Assembly: GCA_024803745.1 (NCBI GenBank)
Contig: JANJXV010000013.1
Span: forward strand, 32,220,001-32,284,000
DNA from: Megascapheus bottae
Taxonomy: Eukaryota; Chordata; Mammalia; Rodentia; Geomyidae
Direction: 5' to 3'
DNA: 64,000 bases
Part shown: positions 25,158-35,789 of the stretch, in pieces
How positions within the stretch are numbered: the first letter of the stretch is position 1
Layout: every line of letters begins with the position of its first letter
Notes under the pieces: generated by a model
Databases searched by the model: none
What the model was told of the DNA's origin: nothing
Seen by the model: only the letters and a program-made list of their open reading frames with translations
Translations under genes and position numbers: made by a program

Positions 25158-25212
25158 CATATATATATATATACACACACACATGTATATATATATACAT
25201 ACATATATATAA
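25158..25212 (+). repeat. (TA)n / (CA)n microsatellite
   Basis: Alternating TA and CA dinucleotides with an inner near-dyad (ATATATACAC...GTATATATAT). Confidence 0.9.
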
Positions 25213-25295
25213 TGGTTGCACAGAGGTCATAGTACTAATGTTATGTATGGGATTCATGATCTTAAGGAAACATTCACTTTAAAAATTGGTTGTTT

Positions 25296-25535
25296 GTCTG
25301 GCACTGGTAGCTCATGCCTGAATTATAGCTACTCAGAAGGCTGAGATATGGGGATCACAGTTCAAAGCCAGCCTGGGCAGGAAAGTCTGTGAGACTCATC
25401 TCCTGTTAGCCACTAGAAAAACCAAAAAAATGGCACTGTGGCTTACAGTGGTAGAGTACTAACATTGAGCAAAAGAACTCGGGGACAGTATCCAGGCCCT
25501 GAGTTCAAGCCCCATGGCGACAAAACAAATTAAAA
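25296..25535 (+). mobile_element. B1-Geo SINE, near full length
   Basis: One of the best copies. Head: tctggcactggtagctcatgcctgaattatagctactcag...aggctgagatatggggatcacagttcaaagccagcctgggcagg. Linker: agccactagaaaaacc. Tail: cagtggtagagtactaac...aggccctgagttcaagcccc. It ends in an A-rich tract. Confidence 0.93.
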
Positions 25536-25678
25536 AACTGTCTGCTTGATATTTCTTCTGAGAATTGTTTCATTCATGCCCTAGAAAACAATGCTGAAGT
25601 ATTTCCCCTTATTAATTTAAGAGAATCAAATCAGATAGCCTCTCAGATGCCATCTGATCCCATTAGTATGGACTTTGT

Positions 25679-25767
25679 GGATGACATTGGTTTCTTTTCT
25701 GGATTTTCTGGATGGCATTAGTTTCTGTTCTAGATTTTCTGGATGGCATTAGCTTCTTTTCTGTCCT
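25679..25767 (+). repeat. 31-bp tandem repeat, about 2.9 copies
   Basis: Head-to-tail units start at 25679, 25710 and 25741. Each begins GGATGGCATTAGTTTC or a one- or two-base variant, and the full units end in ATTTTCT. A small minisatellite with no coding sense. Confidence 0.88.
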
Positions 25768-27084
25768 GCAATTAGGAGTTTTTCTTGGGGATGGGGCAGG
25801 AGACAGTGGAATAGAATGTATTCTTTGGTAGAATGAATTCAGTGTTCAATGTCTGTAGCTCTTATCAGGAAGTTTCTTCCAAAATACATTACATGTTTAG
25901 AAAATGAATGTTTCCATTGCAGAGTACACATCACATTCTATGCAGTGTTGATCACTGTGCTATGATAATGCCTTAATAATGAAATGCATAGTAGTAAAAT
26001 ATCTGATGCAAGTCAGTACTCTGTGAATATTCTGTCAATATTTTGAAAGACAAGGGAGCTTCTGAAGAGAAGGAATATTCATTCACTCATTCAGCAAATA
26101 GCCACTGAGATTTTACTGTGGCTGGAGGAATTTGGTATGACAATGATGATGATAATATTCATGCAATTCAGGATTCTGTCAGAATCCTACATCTATCTAT
26201 TTGTTTTAAAGTTGGATTTATGGATCTTCCTGTAGAAAGGGAATAGAAAAAACAAAAAATAGATGACAATATCATTAGTATGTCAAATATGACATATTTA
26301 AAATCATTTCAACTAGGTCACTCCAGAAAGAGCCCTTCTGTTTGTGAAGAGCCTTAATCCACCCAGATAATTTCCTCTAATGTGCCACTCCAACTTCAGT
26401 GCTGGTTCCCCCCTACCACCCTCAACTCCATAAGCCTCATGAGAGGCTGCTGAGCAGTCTTTCTGAACACAAGAAAGAAGATCATTATCGTCATTATGCT
26501 GTTACCCTTGAAGGAAGCATGGTAAAGAGGCTGAGAAGAGATGCATAATTTAAACAAACACAGAAACTGCAGGTTACATAATAGCCTCTTGATTCTCTAA
26601 ACTGCCACTAAATCTAATTGAGATTAAAACTATGTATACATACACTCAAATGTGCTGATTGCAGGTTGTTTTGACATATGCCATCTGACTGCAAACTGCA
26701 GGATAGGAGGGGTGGAACCCTGTGTATTTGCTCTCCAGTGGTAAGGCATTGTTTGCCTACTACCTGGTACACAGAGACTCTTAATAGATTGAAGCTTATT
26801 GAAGTAGGTTGTATTTCTAATATCTTTCCTCCAGTATGTCTTTTGTGTCTTTATATTTGCTATAGTTTTCACATTCTCATAGTTTTATTTCTGCTATCCA
26901 TCTTTGGTTTAAATTCATATTACTATGTAATTGCCTTTTGTTACTCCTACCTGTGCCTGGCTGTTAAGGAGTCAAGGAAGATCACTCTGATTTCTCTACA
27001 TTAAATTGTCCCCCAGGTTTCTTCTTTCTTGTCAGGAGGTTGCTTATCCTTTGATATAGGAGAACAAATGTTGGGAGTCCAACC
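25768..27084. other. Unique non-coding stretch
   Basis: Frames at 26630-26872 (minus) and 26678-27004 (plus) overlap and look like chance. Nothing else was recognised. Confidence 0.4.
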
Positions 27085-27200
27085 TAATGCCATGTTGGCA
27101 TTATCATTTAATAACTGCTCAGTCCTGAAAAGTGATTTAACCTCTGAACCTTGGTATTATCTTCTGTAAAATGGGCTGATGGACTTTAAGCTATGTAACT
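27085..27200 (+). mobile_element. MIR fragment
   Basis: The conserved MIR core is clear: 'aagtgatttaacctctgaaccttggtattatcttctgtaaaatgggctgatgg'-like order in the plus sense. Confidence 0.7.
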
Positions 27201-27366
27201 GTCTTAACCTAGTTCCTACTGCTTGACTGGTGACCAATGCTATAGAATCATTTGTTTTCTGATGGATTCTCTAGGTTCTCTTGTCCTCCTCAAATTCAAT
27301 GTTTTTCGACTTCAGCATTACTGAAAAACTTGGCCAGATAATTAGTGCTTTGTTTTGGAGTCTGGA

Positions 27367-27368
<2 letters not shown>

Positions 27369-27426
<58 letters not shown>
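27369..27426 (+). repeat. (TG)n microsatellite
   Basis: 29 uninterrupted GT units. Confidence 0.98.
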
Positions 27427-27428
<2 letters not shown>

Positions 27429-29151
27429 GGCATTTAGCAACAGTATTGGCCGATACTTATTAGGTGGCTGTAACCTTTCCTAATATCTATGGCAACCAAA
27501 TGCAACTCCAGTTAAACATTGCCTGGAGGTGGGGTTGGGCCAGTAAATCTGACTGTGCTGCAATCACTGCTCTAAGTCTAGAAACTCATTTTGTCAAGTC
27601 TATTCAAATTCAGCTTAGTTCAGATACCTGAAACAATCCTGATCAAATTGGCAGGTTTGTTAACCCGGAAGCACCATGTTAATAACCCTACAAAAGGAAT
27701 TGTAGCCTCTTTGTACAACCACATAATAATAATAATTGTAGTAGTAATAATAATAACAACAGATTTCTTTTTAGCAGGTTTAAAAGTCTGTCCTGTTTCT
27801 GTTCATCAGCTTCTTCAGGTCAAGTTCTCAAAATTTATTTTGCTCTTAGCCTTCTGAAATTCCAGAATAGGATCAATTAATACCTATTGTAAGCATCTTA
27901 GTTTGTAGTGATTTTTTTCAGCAGCTCAAACAGACTAACAATTGTAAATTGGTAACAATTGCTTGTAACTCTGGGATCCCAGGATATTTTTTTTGTTAAG
28001 ATCTCATCCAGTTTTTCTAAGGCAAAGCCTAAATGAATTAAATCATAGTTAATAGTATAAACTTTTTGACTTTACTATGGACATTCAGAAGAATTGATAA
28101 TCCACAGAGTATTATGTGACTCAAGATTCTAAACTTCTTTAGCTATCAGGCATTTCACTACAGTGATGAAAAGTTGGTGAATACATGTCAATAACTGAGT
28201 CAATAAACTACCACCTCTTCCCTCCCTCCCGTTATGCACATCTTTTGATCTCTTCTGAGACAAGGCGCATAAGCTTGAGTGGGTGATCTTTCAATTCTCT
28301 GTAAATACGAAACCTAATTCATTTAGCACAAATTTATTGAGGTTTCATATATGTGTGATACATGAAAGGTTGCTAGACATACAGAAGAAAATAAAGATGG
28401 CATATAGAAGAAAATAAAGTCATTTGGTAGTGATTGTTCTAAGGGTAGGCCATGAATATATTAAATTCTTTGTACCTTCTCATTAAATATTATCTTGTTT
28501 TAAGCTCTATCTTTTTATGGTTGCTTTAGTGACAATACAGATGTTTTCATTAGTATGGACTGCTGTTAGAAATTTCTGTTTGATCTGTCTGCATTCACTA
28601 TGGTTGCTCATTTAGCCAAAATTAAATTAGAAAAAGCAGTGCTCTCTGTTTTCCTTTGCCATTTTTCATCCTAATTATTGTCTGTGGTAAGTCCATGCAG
28701 TGGATTATGGGGGTAAATATATCATCCACTGACACATGATCCATTTGATCATTTTACAAAACACCTGGAAAGGTAAATTTTTCTAAGGATGTGCATCCCT
28801 CTCATGGCATCGATAAATATAGCCAGATGCTAATTCAACCTACATTTTCTCCCACTTCCTATTCCAAATTTTGTCTTTGAATATTTTCTATAGAGTGTAC
28901 ACATAGATGGATGTAATAGGAAGAATGTATGGAAATGGGGAAGAGATGCTTGTGTTGTCTCCTCCTTCCAATCTCTTGAAGAAGCTGCTATATTCCTATT
29001 CAGAGAGTATACTACTTTCATCACTGCTTAGTGTGTAGGAAATCAAGTGATTCTGACCACTAGCCTTCTCAGCAATTTGATTGGACAAAATAGCCATCCA
29101 ATTAGCTCCTTATCTTCATCCTTCTTATAATATAGAATCAAAACTCAGACA
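27427..29151. other. Unique stretch with an AAT/GTA trinucleotide run
   Basis: A short AAT/GTA repeat lies at about 27722-27762. The remaining 1.6 kb shows no gene, RNA or named repeat. Confidence 0.4.
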
Positions 29152-29310
29152 CAAGCTTGGCAATAACTCATAATTACAGCCCTTGGGAAATTCAGGTAGA
29201 GGATTATGATTCTGAGGCCAGTCTAAGCTACATAGGGTGACCTGTACGGTAGTTCAGTGGTAAGTAATTTCCTTGCACATGCAGTGTTCTTGATTTAATA
29301 TCAACACTGC

Positions 29311-29346
<36 letters not shown>
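29152..29346 (+). mobile_element. B4-like SINE (7SL head plus ID-like tail) with (CA)n
   Basis: The head words (ataactcataattacagcc...gaggccagtctaagctacatagg) are B1-like. They lead into a tRNA/ID-like half with box A (gtagttcagtggtaag) and a box-B-like cttgatttaatatc. The tail is a CA repeat at 29313-29346. This differs from the B1-Geo dimers and is likely an older rodent 7SL-ID fusion. Confidence 0.65.
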
Positions 29347-29347
<1 letters not shown>

Positions 29348-29464
29348 CTTCTCAAAAACTTTATAGAAATTCTGTAGATTTCAAAAGGCAATATAGTGTA
29401 AAGATATTATAAGAGACTTTGGGCTATTGGCATAATCAGGAAAAAGCAATGAAAGGGTCAAATT

Positions 29465-29559
<95 letters not shown>

Positions 29560-29560
29560 A
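29465..29560 (+). repeat. (TG)n(GA)n compound microsatellite
   Basis: Ten TG units followed by nearly 40 GA units. The Arg-Glu and Ser-Leu repeat frames on the two strands are artefacts. Confidence 0.97.
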
Positions 29561-29768
29561 TGGGAGGGAGGGAGCGCACACAAGAGCATTTACATGTTTA
29601 TTTAAAGAGAAGCAAAGAGCAAAGGGAAGACTGGTGTTTACCTTGAATCTAACCCAGTGCCTGACCAGTAAATGGCTGATAAATGACTTCATGAATCAGC
29701 TAGCTGTAGAAAGTTGGACAGAATAATTATGGTGTTACGTCTCTATTTCCTTTTCTGAAGTCTCTGTG

Positions 29769-30100
29769 TGTTGGGAGCATTCTCCCCCTCCCTGAATTCT
29801 TAGCGTAAGAATGTGCCTGCATAGTTCCTTGTCCTAAGGGCAACATTTTGTAAATTAGGTTACGAAGCAATGCATGCCTGCTTGTGTTGATATGCAAACA
29901 TCCTACCACCTGACCTCCTACCCCAAGCAGTACCCCAACCCCCTCTTGCCTCTCCTGAAGAGGTATATAAACCCCTGTGTGAAAAATAAAATTCGCAGCT
30001 TGATCAGAACGCTTGTCTTGCTGCCTTCTTTGTGTCTCCTGTCCCTTTCATTCCTCCCTCTAGGTTCTTGGCCCTAGTTGACATCCCACTGGACGGGACA
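29769..30100 (+). mobile_element. Solo LTR, class II (ERVK/IAP-like)
   Basis: 332 bp starting TGTTGGGAGC, the start typical of IAP-type LTRs, and ending GGACGGGACA. A TATA box (GTATATAAAC, about 29963) is followed some 20 bases on by an AATAAA-type signal (gaaaaataaaattcg). Next comes a CT-rich R/U5-like region (gcttgtcttgctgcc...). The short flanks TCTGTG and CCTATG could be a decayed 6-bp target duplication, the size made by class II integrases. No primer site or internal sequence follows, so it is a solo LTR. Confidence 0.75.
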
Positions 30101-31046
30101 CCTATGGATAGCCTTGTGTCCTTATATTCTCCATTTTGTTATTTTTTCCCATCAATAAGTGGTTTTCTATTACTGGTACCTTGATAATCTACAACTACCA
30201 AAGCTTTTAGCCTCAGTTCCTCTCTTCTGTAAGCTAGGCCCCTTGAATGAGTAGACAATAATTTATATTGCTTTAGTTTATATATGCACTAATTATAGTG
30301 CATATAACATTTGTAGATTATGATCTAGGTTGTCAAATTCACATGACCTATAGATTTTATAGAAGTATTTAATATGAAACAGAGAAATAAGCCTTTTTTT
30401 CAAAGCTACTCTTAGGTCTAATTTTCCATCCTAGGCTCATGGCTGACACCTGGCTAACAGAATTCATTGATTTAGACTTACACAGCTCTTGATTGCTTGA
30501 AATGTAATTCTCATGTTCCTCTCTTTTGCAGGGTATATTTTATTCATTCCCACATATTTATTGAGTTATGAATCATCAAGATCCAAGGTATGAGAGGCAA
30601 TGTTCTAGATGGGGAGAAAATTAGGTGAGCAAAACAAATTAAGTCCTTGTCTCTAGTTAGTCTCTATTTACTTCCACTCTCAGATCCATTCTTCACCTTC
30701 TCTGTCCTGCTCTGTGCTTGAAAGATGAACTCCTTTGCACAGAAAATGTTTGTATAGTTTTGCTGGCTGCATTCAAATCAGATTTGGCCAAGGGGAGGCA
30801 GCTCATATAACAGGATGGTGGAGTGATCCAAGACTGATTACTTTCTTCCATGACCAGAGCTGCTATTGGCTAATCCTTGCCCCTCACTTCTTATTATAGC
30901 ATTTGCTATTTCAATAACATCTTTTTTGTTTACTTCTTAGTCTTAAGCTTGATGGTACTAATGACTTCTGTTTTGTTGTTGCTGTTTCCTTCTAGATGCT
31001 TCCTCATTCTTCATTGGATTCTTTAAACTCACGGAAAAAAATTGTA
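30101..31046. other. Unique non-coding stretch
   Basis: Nothing recognised. Confidence 0.4.
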
Positions 31047-31058
31047 AAATATCAACTC

Positions 31059-31251
31059 CTTTTTTCCCCCAGTCCAGGGGTTTGAACTCAGGGCCTGAGA
31101 ACTGTCCTTGGGTTTTCTCAAGGCAAGAGCTCTACCACTTGAGCCACAGCACCACTTCTGGCTTTTCTATGTATGTGGTACCAAGGAATTGAACCTGCAT
31201 CTTTGTGCATGCTAGGCAAGCCCACTACCACTAAGCCAAACTCCCAGCCCC
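31059..31251 (-). mobile_element. IDL-Geo SINE with target duplication
   Basis: Full-length minus-strand copy: Geo half (ggggtttgaactcagggcctg...cttgagccacagcacc), linker (tctatgtatgtggtaccaagg), then ID-like half (gcatgctaggcaagccc...ctaagccaaactcccagcccc). The direct repeat AAATRTCAACTC lies at 31047-31058 and 31252-31263. Confidence 0.95.
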
Positions 31252-31276
31252 AAATGTCAACTCTTAATAGTCCTTT

Positions 31277-31467
31277 CAGGGAAGCTGGCTTATACCTTTC
31301 TAATTTTAGCTACTCAGAGAGCTGAGATCTGAGGATCATAGTTCAAAGCCAGTCAGGGTCAGGAAAATCTGTGAGATTATTTATCTACAATTAACCACCA
31401 AAAAGCTGGAAGTGAAACTATGGCTCAAATGGTAGAGTGCCAACCTTGAATAAAAAAGCTACAGGGG
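31277..31467 (+). mobile_element. B1-Geo SINE, 5' part (interrupted by a retroviral copy)
   Basis: Head (agctggcttatacctttctaattttagctactcag...gctgagatctgaggatcatagttcaaagccagtc), linker (acaattaaccaccaaaaagctgg) and the first part of the tail (ggtagagtgccaacc) stop at the A run AATAAAAAAGCTACAGGGG. The last part of the tail resumes at 37235-37273 (accaggctcc...atcaagctctagttctagc), about 5.8 kb away. Confidence 0.9.
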
Positions 31468-31639
31468 GTCACAGTGTCAGCTCCGGAGTCTGCACTGTGT
31501 CCCTGGACGGTCAGTTCACCATCTACTTCCCCAATAAATTCACCTTTTTATATGAGACTGTCTCTGTGTGGTGGACCTGGTGGGACGTGGAATCCCCACC
31601 TGGAGGGATGTGGAATCCCTTCCTCTTGACCCCATAACA
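31468..31639 (+). repeat. 5' R-U5 of the processed retrovirus
   Basis: R begins ggtcacagtgtcagctcc and has AATAAA at 31533-31538. U5 follows (agactgtctctgtgtgg...) to the terminal CA at 31638-31639. There is no U3 on this side, as expected for an RNA copy. The R here lacks the roughly 33-bp duplication seen in the 3' R. Confidence 0.8.
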
Positions 31640-31643
31640 TTTT

Positions 31644-31661
31644 TGGTGCATTGGCCGGGAA
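31644..31661 (+). promoter_or_regulatory. Primer binding site for tRNA-Gly
   Basis: TGGTGCATTGGCCGGGAA is exactly complementary to the 3' end, with CCA, of tRNA-Gly(GCC/CCC type). It sits four bases after the terminal CA of U5, where the minus-strand primer of a retrovirus anneals. A tRNA-Gly primer is used by some VL30-like rodent elements, among others. Confidence 0.9.
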
Positions 31662-31820
31662 AAGTTCTTAACCATAGGGTGAAGCGTGGGTTTGAGTCCC
31701 ACCGGTGAATGTGGAATCCCATCGATGGCGTCAGACCCAAGAGAGTCTCTGATTATCCTCAAGGAATTCTTAACCATCTTTTTGGGGGAAGTCGCCTGAG
31801 TGAAAAGTAAAAGCCTCTGG

Positions 31821-31828
31821 AGGTAAGT
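31821..31828 (+). promoter_or_regulatory. Putative leader splice donor (AG|GTAAGT)
   Basis: A perfect consensus donor lies about 160 bases after the primer site. This is where gammaretroviruses place the donor used for the env mRNA. Use of the site is inferred, not shown. Confidence 0.5.
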
Positions 31829-33502
31829 AGAAGTCGGTCGACTGCTCTGTATTTCTGTACATATATCTGGAAAGTGCACTGTGGCCTAAAACAGAGAGGA
31901 AAAAGCTGGACACAGCAAGCTCTCTAAGGCCGGAGTGGTCAAGGGATGCCTTGACCCCCTTGTGTAGGTTTCTATCTGGAGGGATGTGGAACCCCCTCTC
32001 TGGAATTAGCTCCCAAGCGGGAGGGTTGTGGAATCCCCTCTGAGTCTTGCCAGAAACAAAAAACTCTTGCCCCCCTGATAGCAGTTTTTGCAGGTAGGAT
32101 GGCCTTGGCCAGCCAGCTGCCAGAGAAAGGAAGTCTCCAAGGGGAGGCACCCCTGAGAGTTTTCAGGGCCCCAGGTGTCTTCTTCACTCTGACTGCTGCC
32201 AGGCATGCCATCAAATTTTGGGGGTACTTAAAGGTCTCTGTGTCTGTCTTGTTTTGTGAGGTGGTTTTTGTGTTGTCTGGTTTTGTTTTTGAAATTGGTA
32301 CCAGTCCTGAATATGGATCCTTGTGATTTTTGTGTGTGTATGTCTTTGTTATTTATTTGAACATTTCTGGTCCTGGTATGGCCGCTCCTGCATGTCTGCA
32401 GTTGTAACAAGCACTGAAAAAAAATTCCAGCTAAGTTGCCTTGTAAAAAGTTTTGTTTTGAACCTGGTTCTCACCTGCAAGAGTAAAATTGGCAAAGCTC
32501 TCTTGAATTTTGTGTGCTTTAAGATCTTTGTCTCAAAGGATTACTGCATTGTTTTAAAGAGGAACTGGTAAAAAAAGTATTTTTCTAAAGATCCTGAAAT
32601 CTGCATTTTAAAAATCTGGTATTGTAATGCATAGAGTTGTTTACATTGTAAACATTGTATCCTGTTTAGTCCACAGGCATTAGGGAATTTGGAATTTATT
32701 TCCTTAAGTTAAAGTTTGGAGACATGTATTAGAGATTTAAATGTGAATTTGTTTATCAATGTCAGAAACTTTGCCTGTCTTTTAAAACTATTTAGGTAAT
32801 CAGATGTCAAGAGAAAGGACGGGAAAACTTAGGATAGTCCTGTGTGACCATCTTTGGGGGTGAGAGGTGAACTGGCAAAAGTGCAGCTTTGGGTTCCCAT
32901 TGTGGAAAAGGCCCTAAGGAAGGGTCCCCACTGTTGAAAGAAAATAAGCTGGCATGAAGGCTGTTCACAAAACCTGGTCAGATGGACTGAGTGGATCATC
33001 TTCGTCCTTTTTCCTTGCAGACTGACACTGAAAATCTGATGGTAAAATGTGGGTAATGTGATTAGTATTTTAAAGAATGTTTAAAGGTTTATCTTGGTAT
33101 GATTTAGTTTCATGCTACTGGATTGCAATTGGACGTATTTTAAAAAAGAAGGAAACTAAGTCCAGACTTAGACTTTTGGTGCACTGATGATATTTGTAGT
33201 TCATGCATTAAGGAAGAACTTATTTGAGTTTAAACTGTTGTTGGAGTTCTAGGCAGTAATCTAAACTGCAGAAAGAAAAAAAAAAAGCCTCTTCTAAAAG
33301 GCAAAGGGAGTGCCTTAAGCCAAAGGAGGCCTGGAGGCAAAAGGAATTGTTTGCACCCTTAAAGGTTTTTCAAATGCAAATAAAGACTAAAGTGTTTAAG
33401 CAAATATCAGTAAAAGTTTTAAAGAACATTAGAAATGGGTTTCTGAACAAAATTTGAAAGTGAAGTTGTCCTAAATGTTTGTTTCTAGAAAGAGAAAAAA
33501 GG

Positions 33503-33690
33503 GGACCGGGAGTTTGGCCTAGTGGCAAGAGTGCTTGCCTAGTATGCATGAAGACCCCGGTTCAATTCCTTGGTATCACATACATAGAAAAAAGCCAGAA
33601 TTGGTGCTGAGGCTCAAGTGGTAGAGCTCTAGCCTTGAGAAAGTCCAAGGACAGTGCTTAGGCCCTGAGCCCAAGCCCAGGACTAGCAAA

Positions 33691-33691
<1 letters not shown>
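33503..33691 (+). mobile_element. IDL-Geo SINE inside the retroviral copy
   Basis: Full dimer: gggagtttggcctagtggc...gtgcttgcctagtatgcatg...ggttcaattccttgg (ID-like half with boxes A and B), then catagaaaaaagccag...gccctgagcccaagcccaggactagc (Geo half). Confidence 0.95.
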
Positions 33692-33740
<49 letters not shown>

Positions 33741-33742
33741 AG
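33692..33742 (+). repeat. (GA)n microsatellite in SINE tail
   Basis: About 22 GA units, with one GG interruption, occupy the tail position of the IDL-Geo copy. Confidence 0.96.
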
Positions 33743-33964
33743 GAAAATTAGGACTACCAAAATGATTGCTTAATTGCTATTTAGCTTGCTCTTGTAAGTC
33801 TCCTTATAGCAATTTCCAGCTGGCTCATGGAGAAGGACAGCAATCCATATTCAGATGTAACTTTGGCTCTTACCAAGTTCCAGGTAAGATCATGCTTAGA
33901 GACTATTTCTGTGTTGACCACTTGTTGCTTTAATTGGAGTTGGAGTATCATGGCCTTTTGTAGA

Positions 33965-34160
33965 ACTCATTGATCTGAGAGCTGCAGTTCTGAGCCAGCC
34001 CGGGCAAAGCAAAGTCCCTGTGAGACTGTGGTGTCTAATATAGCAGCAGAATGCTGGGGCAGAGTTGCTTTGTAGCTCAAAGTGGCAGAGTGCTAGCCTT
34101 GAGCTGGAGAGCTGAGGGACAGCACCCAGGCCCTGAGTTCAAGTCCAGCAACCAACAAAG
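33965..34160 (+). mobile_element. B1-Geo SINE, 5' truncated, inside the retroviral copy
   Basis: The head is cut at its 5' end and starts near 'attgatctgagagctgcagttctgagccagcccgggc'. The tail is clear: 'gctcaaagtggcagagtgctagccttgagctgg...gaccctgagttc'-type order, ending 'aagtccagcaacca'. Confidence 0.8.
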
Positions 34161-35789
34161 TGAAATGCCAATGTGATGTTTATCCCTGTATGGAGAGACA
34201 ATACTGGGACGAAAGCAATGAAGCATCCAGATGCAGTAAGCCACTGCTTGGATGGCAGAGATGGTGTCAGATCCTAGAGTCACTTGTGCTTGGCCATTCA
34301 AAATTAATCAGAGCCAGGAGGTCATAGAATAGTTTGTAAGCATGCCTTACTACTGCCCATGTCTATTTACTCCATAACTGGGCAGGAATTTGTCAGTTAT
34401 CTGTGACAGTGGGTAGTTTACAATCCTGACCCCCCCACTCAAAGCTCTAGCTGAGAGAGATTTGGGTTGAACACCAGCCACAAATTCAGGAAAGAAGTCT
34501 GTGGACCTAAGGCTGTGTTCCCATTGATCTGTATATAGGCCTACATAGGTAACTGAGGCATTGTTGGGGTTGCAGGGATTAAGTTCCCCAGAAAACCAAG
34601 AAAATGCCTTTGCAAATGGGTGCTAAGTAAGCTACACTATTATAGCCAAAGAAGGTTTGTGCCGTTGTTATATGTTTTATATGATCTCCAGTTTGGAGTA
34701 AAATATTGCTCTTGAAGTGTAATCCTGGCAACCCCTTGGTACAATAGGCTAAGCTTTTTAAGGTCCCTGGTCAAGTATAGAGACAACGCCCCTGAGTCAG
34801 CTTGAAGAAATTATAGAAGCTGAATCTCTGCCCATCAATCCCCTTTAGATGAAGGGACCAGAGTCATTTTTGGAAAGTGAGACAGGATAAATTAGAGGTA
34901 TTGGAAAGAGTAGAAATTGCACTTGTGAAATATGGTTACATGTTCAAGTCTTCCAGGCCTGCCTAGAAAATCCTAGCCTCATTTAAAGGAAATATGGTTA
35001 CTAAAAGTTGTCACCCTGGTATTCCTTTGGAAAAACTAATGGGTGCCAGCCTGAAAAAAAAGAGTGTGCTCAGGTAAAGCAACCAGGAAAGCATTGGGAA
35101 AAATCACCTTAGGTTGAATTTGCAGGTGACCCATTCCATTGGAGCTGCTGAGCTGTCCTGCTTGATTCCACCACCACCCCGCAGTTGCTTCCTGAGAGGA
35201 CTGGACTAAACCCTTGGTGATGGGACATTCTATCTGTGCTAAGTTTAAAGTCCCCTAAGTTTTTGCAGCCATTATGGTGACTCTGGATGGGTGAAGGGAA
35301 TTTTCCATCCAGTGCTAAACAGCCTAGATGTGAGAGGTGCTAAATGTGAATGAGGGCTATAGTCAGGTAAAGAGGAGAAAAAAAGTTTAGTAAAGAAAAC
35401 CTTTGGAAAGGAATTGAGGAAACAGAAGAATAGTTTATGGATAAGGGAGGATCTGAAAAGAATTGTCTTATGTTTGTTCTACAAAAAGGGAGAAAGACAA
35501 ATCCTAGAGAGTTCCTATATGTAGTAGAAGGTATGAGCATTATCTTAAGAATGGAGATTACAAGTAGAATTGGTAGGTATGTAATTGAGTTAGCCATGAT
35601 GCAAGCTGGGTCAGGATTGGTACACTCATGTGGAACTATTCTTTGTGCCCACCTGAGGGATTGTTAAGCATGCTTCCTAGTTGTGAGAGCTTTTTCTTGG
35701 GTGCAGAACTGGGAGGGCACGCTATATGCCCCTCCAAACCAAAGAGTGCTGTCTGCCCGAGTCTGATAACAATTGTTGGCCCCCAAGTC
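34161..35789. other. Retroviral internal region, not assignable
   Basis: This stretch (with 31830-33500) should hold gag, pol and the start of env in a full gammaretrovirus. I find no zinc knuckle, protease, YXDD or integrase signature. The space from the primer site to the env TM remnant is about 4.1 kb, roughly 3.7 kb without SINEs, too short for gag-pol-SU. Either a deletion or VL30-like non-coding sequence would explain it. Confidence 0.5.

Noticed and set aside
25296..25535. 7SL-like sequence, possible SRP RNA gene
   Set aside because: It is the B1-like head of a SINE fused to a Geo tail with an A-rich end, not a 7SL gene.
29313..29346. Regular short repeats as a possible CRISPR-like array
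   Set aside because: They are plain CA microsatellite units; no spaced repeats of CRISPR type occur anywhere in the window, and the DNA is mammalian.
29381..29726. Arg-Glu and Ser-Leu repeat frames of 75-103 codons
   Set aside because: Artefacts of the TG/GA compound microsatellite.
31437..31637. 66-codon frame over the retroviral R-U5
   Set aside because: Lies in untranslated R-U5 sequence; no gag start or known protein.
33503..33691. tRNA-like box A and box B, possible tRNA gene
   Set aside because: They belong to the ID-like half of an IDL-Geo SINE, as in all other copies here; no cloverleaf with a sound anticodon arm was seen.
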